Shown piece by piece: positions 6,127-7,605 of a stretch of DNA of 7,605 nucleotides. The stretch is from an uncultured Eubacteriales bacterium. Lineage in GTDB: Bacteria > Bacillota > Clostridia > Christensenellales > Pumilibacteraceae. The notes beneath the pieces were generated by a model. That model saw only the letters and a list, made by a program, of their open reading frames with translations, did no database searches and was not told where the DNA came from. Positions within the stretch are counted from its first letter, which is position 1; every line of letters begins with the position of its first letter. The DNA lies in assembly GCA_900553005.1 (NCBI GenBank), contig USBU01000048.1, positions 1 to 7,605 on the forward strand. Reading direction: 5' to 3'. The translations under genes and the position numbers were made by a program.

Positions 6127-7506
6127 ATGGATAAAATGTGGGCGGGGCGATTTTCGGAGCCGACCGCCGAGGAAACGGACAGATTCAATTCGTCGATAGC
6201 GGTCGATAAGGTTATGTACGCCGCCGACATTAAGGGGAGCGTGGCCCATGCCTGTATGCTGGGCGCGCAGGGAATAATTCCTCCCTCAGATGCCGAACGG
6301 ATTATCGAGGGGCTTGAAGGAATATTATCCGATATTGAGTCCGGCATACTGCAGATACCCGCGGACGTAGAGGATATTCATATGTTTGTGGAGGCGCAGC
6401 TGACTTTGCGTATAGGCGAGGCCGGTAAAAAGCTGCATACTGCGCGCAGCCGCAACGATCAGGTGGCTTCCGATACCAGGCTGTATCTTTTGGACAAAAT
6501 AGAATTACTGGACGGGCTTATAAAGAGTTTTACGGGGGTATTGTGCGAGATTGCCGAAAATAATATTCTGACAGTAATGCCCGGATACACACATATGCAG
6601 CGCGCTCAGCCCGTAACGCTTGCGCATCATTTGCTGGCATACTGCGCAATGCTGATGCGGGACAGTCAGCGCCTTAATGACTGCAAAAAACGTACCGCCG
6701 TGCTGCCGCTTGGCAGCTGCGCGCTGGCAGGCACTACTTATCCTGTCGACAGATATTCAGTAATGCGTTCGCTTGGATTTGCCGATATATCGTTTAACAG
6801 TATGGACGGTGTTTCGGACCGCGATTTTATAATGGAGCTTTCGGCCGCTCTTTCGATAATCATGGTGCATTTGAGCAGATTGGCCGAGGAGGTTATTATC
6901 TGGTCAAGCTGGGAGTTTAAATTTATCGAGCTGTCCGACGCTTATTCGACCGGTTCAAGCATAATGCCGCAAAAGAAAAATCCGGACGTGGCGGAGCTTA
7001 TCCGCGGAAAATCCGGCCGCGTTATAGGTAATCTTGTTGGCATAATGACGGTAATGAAGGGCTTGCCTCTTGCGTACAACAAGGATATGCAAGAGGATAA
7101 GGAGGGCATTTTCGACAGCGTGGATACTGTTGCCGACTGTCTGAAAATATTTGCAGATATGCTTAAGACCGCGGTTTTTTTACCCGAAAATATGCTTGCC
7201 GCAGCCAATAAGGGATTCATCAACGCCACAGACTGCGCCGACTATCTGGTTAAAAAGGGCAGGCCGTTCAGATCTGCTTATAAAACTGTAGGCGGGATGG
7301 TGGCTAAGTGTATAAGAGAGGGGTTGACTCTCGAAACGCTGCCGCTTGCTGAATATAAAAAGTTTGACGAGGCTTTTGAAGACGACGTCTACGATGATGT
7401 GGATATCGTGTCGGCAGTAAAACGACGTATAAGCGCAGGCGGACCTTCTCCGGACAGCGTTAAGGTGCAGATCGGAAAGGTGCGAGAGTTTCTTTTGAGC
7501 AAATAA
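6127..7506 (+). CDS. argH: Argininosuccinate lyase
   Basis: Cleaves argininosuccinate to arginine and fumarate, the last step of arginine synthesis. It belongs to the fumarase/aspartase superfamily, normally an all-helical cytoplasmic homotetramer with active sites built from three subunits. At 459 residues it is full length. The N-terminus MWAGRF (4-9) is typical of ArgH. The conserved blocks are TARSRNDQ (105-112), GYTHMQRAQP (153-162, with the catalytic-region histidine H156) and the flexible-loop signature GSSIMPQKKNPD (276-287) with the catalytic serine. The start ATG follows GGAG (6117-6120) by 6 nt. It is co-oriented with argG 60 nt upstream with no clear terminator between, so they should share a transcript. 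The T-rich sequence just after the stop has only weak A/T hairpins, so where transcription ends is unclear. Confidence 0.98.
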   Translation: MDKMWAGRFSEPTAEETDRFNSSIAVDKVMYAADIKGSVAHACMLGAQGIIPPSDAERIIEGLEGILSDIESGILQIPADVEDIHMFVEAQLTLRIGEAGKKLHTARSRNDQVASDTRLYLLDKIELLDGLIKSFTGVLCEIAENNILTVMPGYTHMQRAQPVTLAHHLLAYCAMLMRDSQRLNDCKKRTAVLPLGSCALAGTTYPVDRYSVMRSLGFADISFNSMDGVSDRDFIMELSAALSIIMVHLSRLAEEVIIWSSWEFKFIELSDAYSTGSSIMPQKKNPDVAELIRGKSGRVIGNLVGIMTVMKGLPLAYNKDMQEDKEGIFDSVDTVADCLKIFADMLKTAVFLPENMLAAANKGFINATDCADYLVKKGRPFRSAYKTVGGMVAKCIREGLTLETLPLAEYKKFDEAFEDDVYDDVDIVSAVKRRISAGGPSPDSVKVQIGKVREFLLSK

Positions 7507-7553
7507 TAGCGTTTTTTCAGTAAAAATTTTTTTTGCGCTCAGCTCTTTTTTGC

Positions 7554-7583
7554 TTGACTTGTGCGGCGAGTTAAGTTTATAAT
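7554..7583 (+). promoter_or_regulatory. Sigma-A-type promoter for a gene beyond the contig end
   Basis: TTGACT (7554-7559) and a perfect TATAAT (7578-7583) are 18 nt apart and read out of the window. The -10 ends exactly where genomic sequence gives way to adapter, so start site, leader and target gene are missing. Confidence 0.65.
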
Positions 7584-7605
7584 CTGTCTCTTATACACAT
7601 CTCCG
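7584..7605. other. Nextera/Tn5 mosaic-end sequencing adapter (artefact)
   Basis: CTGTCTCTTATACACATCT (7584-7602) is the exact 19-base reverse complement of the Tn5 mosaic end used in Nextera libraries, and the next bases, CCG, continue the read-2 adapter. This is untrimmed adapter at a contig end, not biology, and should be removed before any downstream use. Confidence 0.97.

Noticed and set aside
4753..6249. Long antisense open frame (about 498 codons) opposite argG
   Set aside because: It lies almost wholly over argG, a clear enzyme gene. Its translation is basic and low in complexity of a kind typical of antisense shadows, and it has no recognisable domain.
7508..7553. T-rich stretch after argH as an intrinsic terminator
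   Set aside because: The only hairpins are a 5-bp all-A/T stem (7513-7517 with 7522-7526) and a distant AGCG/CGCT pair; neither is a stable GC stem followed by a T-run.
7584..7602. A genuine Tn5/IS50 transposon end
   Set aside because: The sequence is the engineered mosaic end, continues into the Nextera read-2 adapter, and sits exactly at the contig terminus.
1..7605. CRISPR arrays, tRNA/rRNA genes, insertion sequences or phage genes
   Set aside because: None was seen: no regularly spaced repeats, no tRNA-like arms, and no transposase or phage protein motifs on either strand.

Overview
This is a 7.6 kb piece of a mid-GC bacterial genome, most likely from a strictly anaerobic member of the Bacillota (Clostridia). 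Two things suggest this: a two-gene module of the oxygen-sensitive 2-hydroxyacyl-CoA dehydratase/activase type, and the general style of the promoters, AAGGAG-type ribosome binding sites and hairpin-plus-T-run terminator. No species can be named from the sequence alone. The last 22 bases are not genomic. They match the Tn5 mosaic-end/Nextera read-2 adapter, so the window is the end of a draft (probably metagenomic) contig, and the real sequence stops at about 7583.

Layout, all genes on the + strand. 1-349: non-coding, with a possible extended -10 promoter near the left end and a clear RBS just before the first gene. 350-3268: a 972-residue acyl-CoA dehydratase activase-related protein made of two ASKHA ATPase domains followed by a cysteine-rich DUF2229-like region. 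3279-4520: a 413-residue 2-hydroxyacyl-CoA dehydratase (HgdB/BcrC-like) protein, 10 nt downstream and probably translationally coupled. 4557-4594: a strong intrinsic terminator closing this operon. 4744-4833: a near-consensus ARG box, a near-perfect sigma-A promoter and the RBS of the next operon. 4834-6066: argG. 6127-7506: argH. 7507-7583: a spacer with another sigma-A-type promoter, pointing at a gene lost beyond the contig end.

The two operons look functionally independent. The first is the interesting one. Its two products together correspond, end to end, to the ~1400-residue fused activase/dehydratase proteins common in Clostridia, but here the protein is divided into two chains at the activase/dehydratase boundary. 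Both ASKHA repeats keep the cysteine pair that holds the [4Fe-4S] cluster in HgdC-type activators. The substrate is unknown: no CoA-transferase, catalytic dehydratase A/B pair or acyl-CoA dehydrogenase is visible nearby. The second operon encodes the last two steps of arginine synthesis (citrulline + aspartate to argininosuccinate, then to arginine + fumarate), probably under ArgR/AhrC control.
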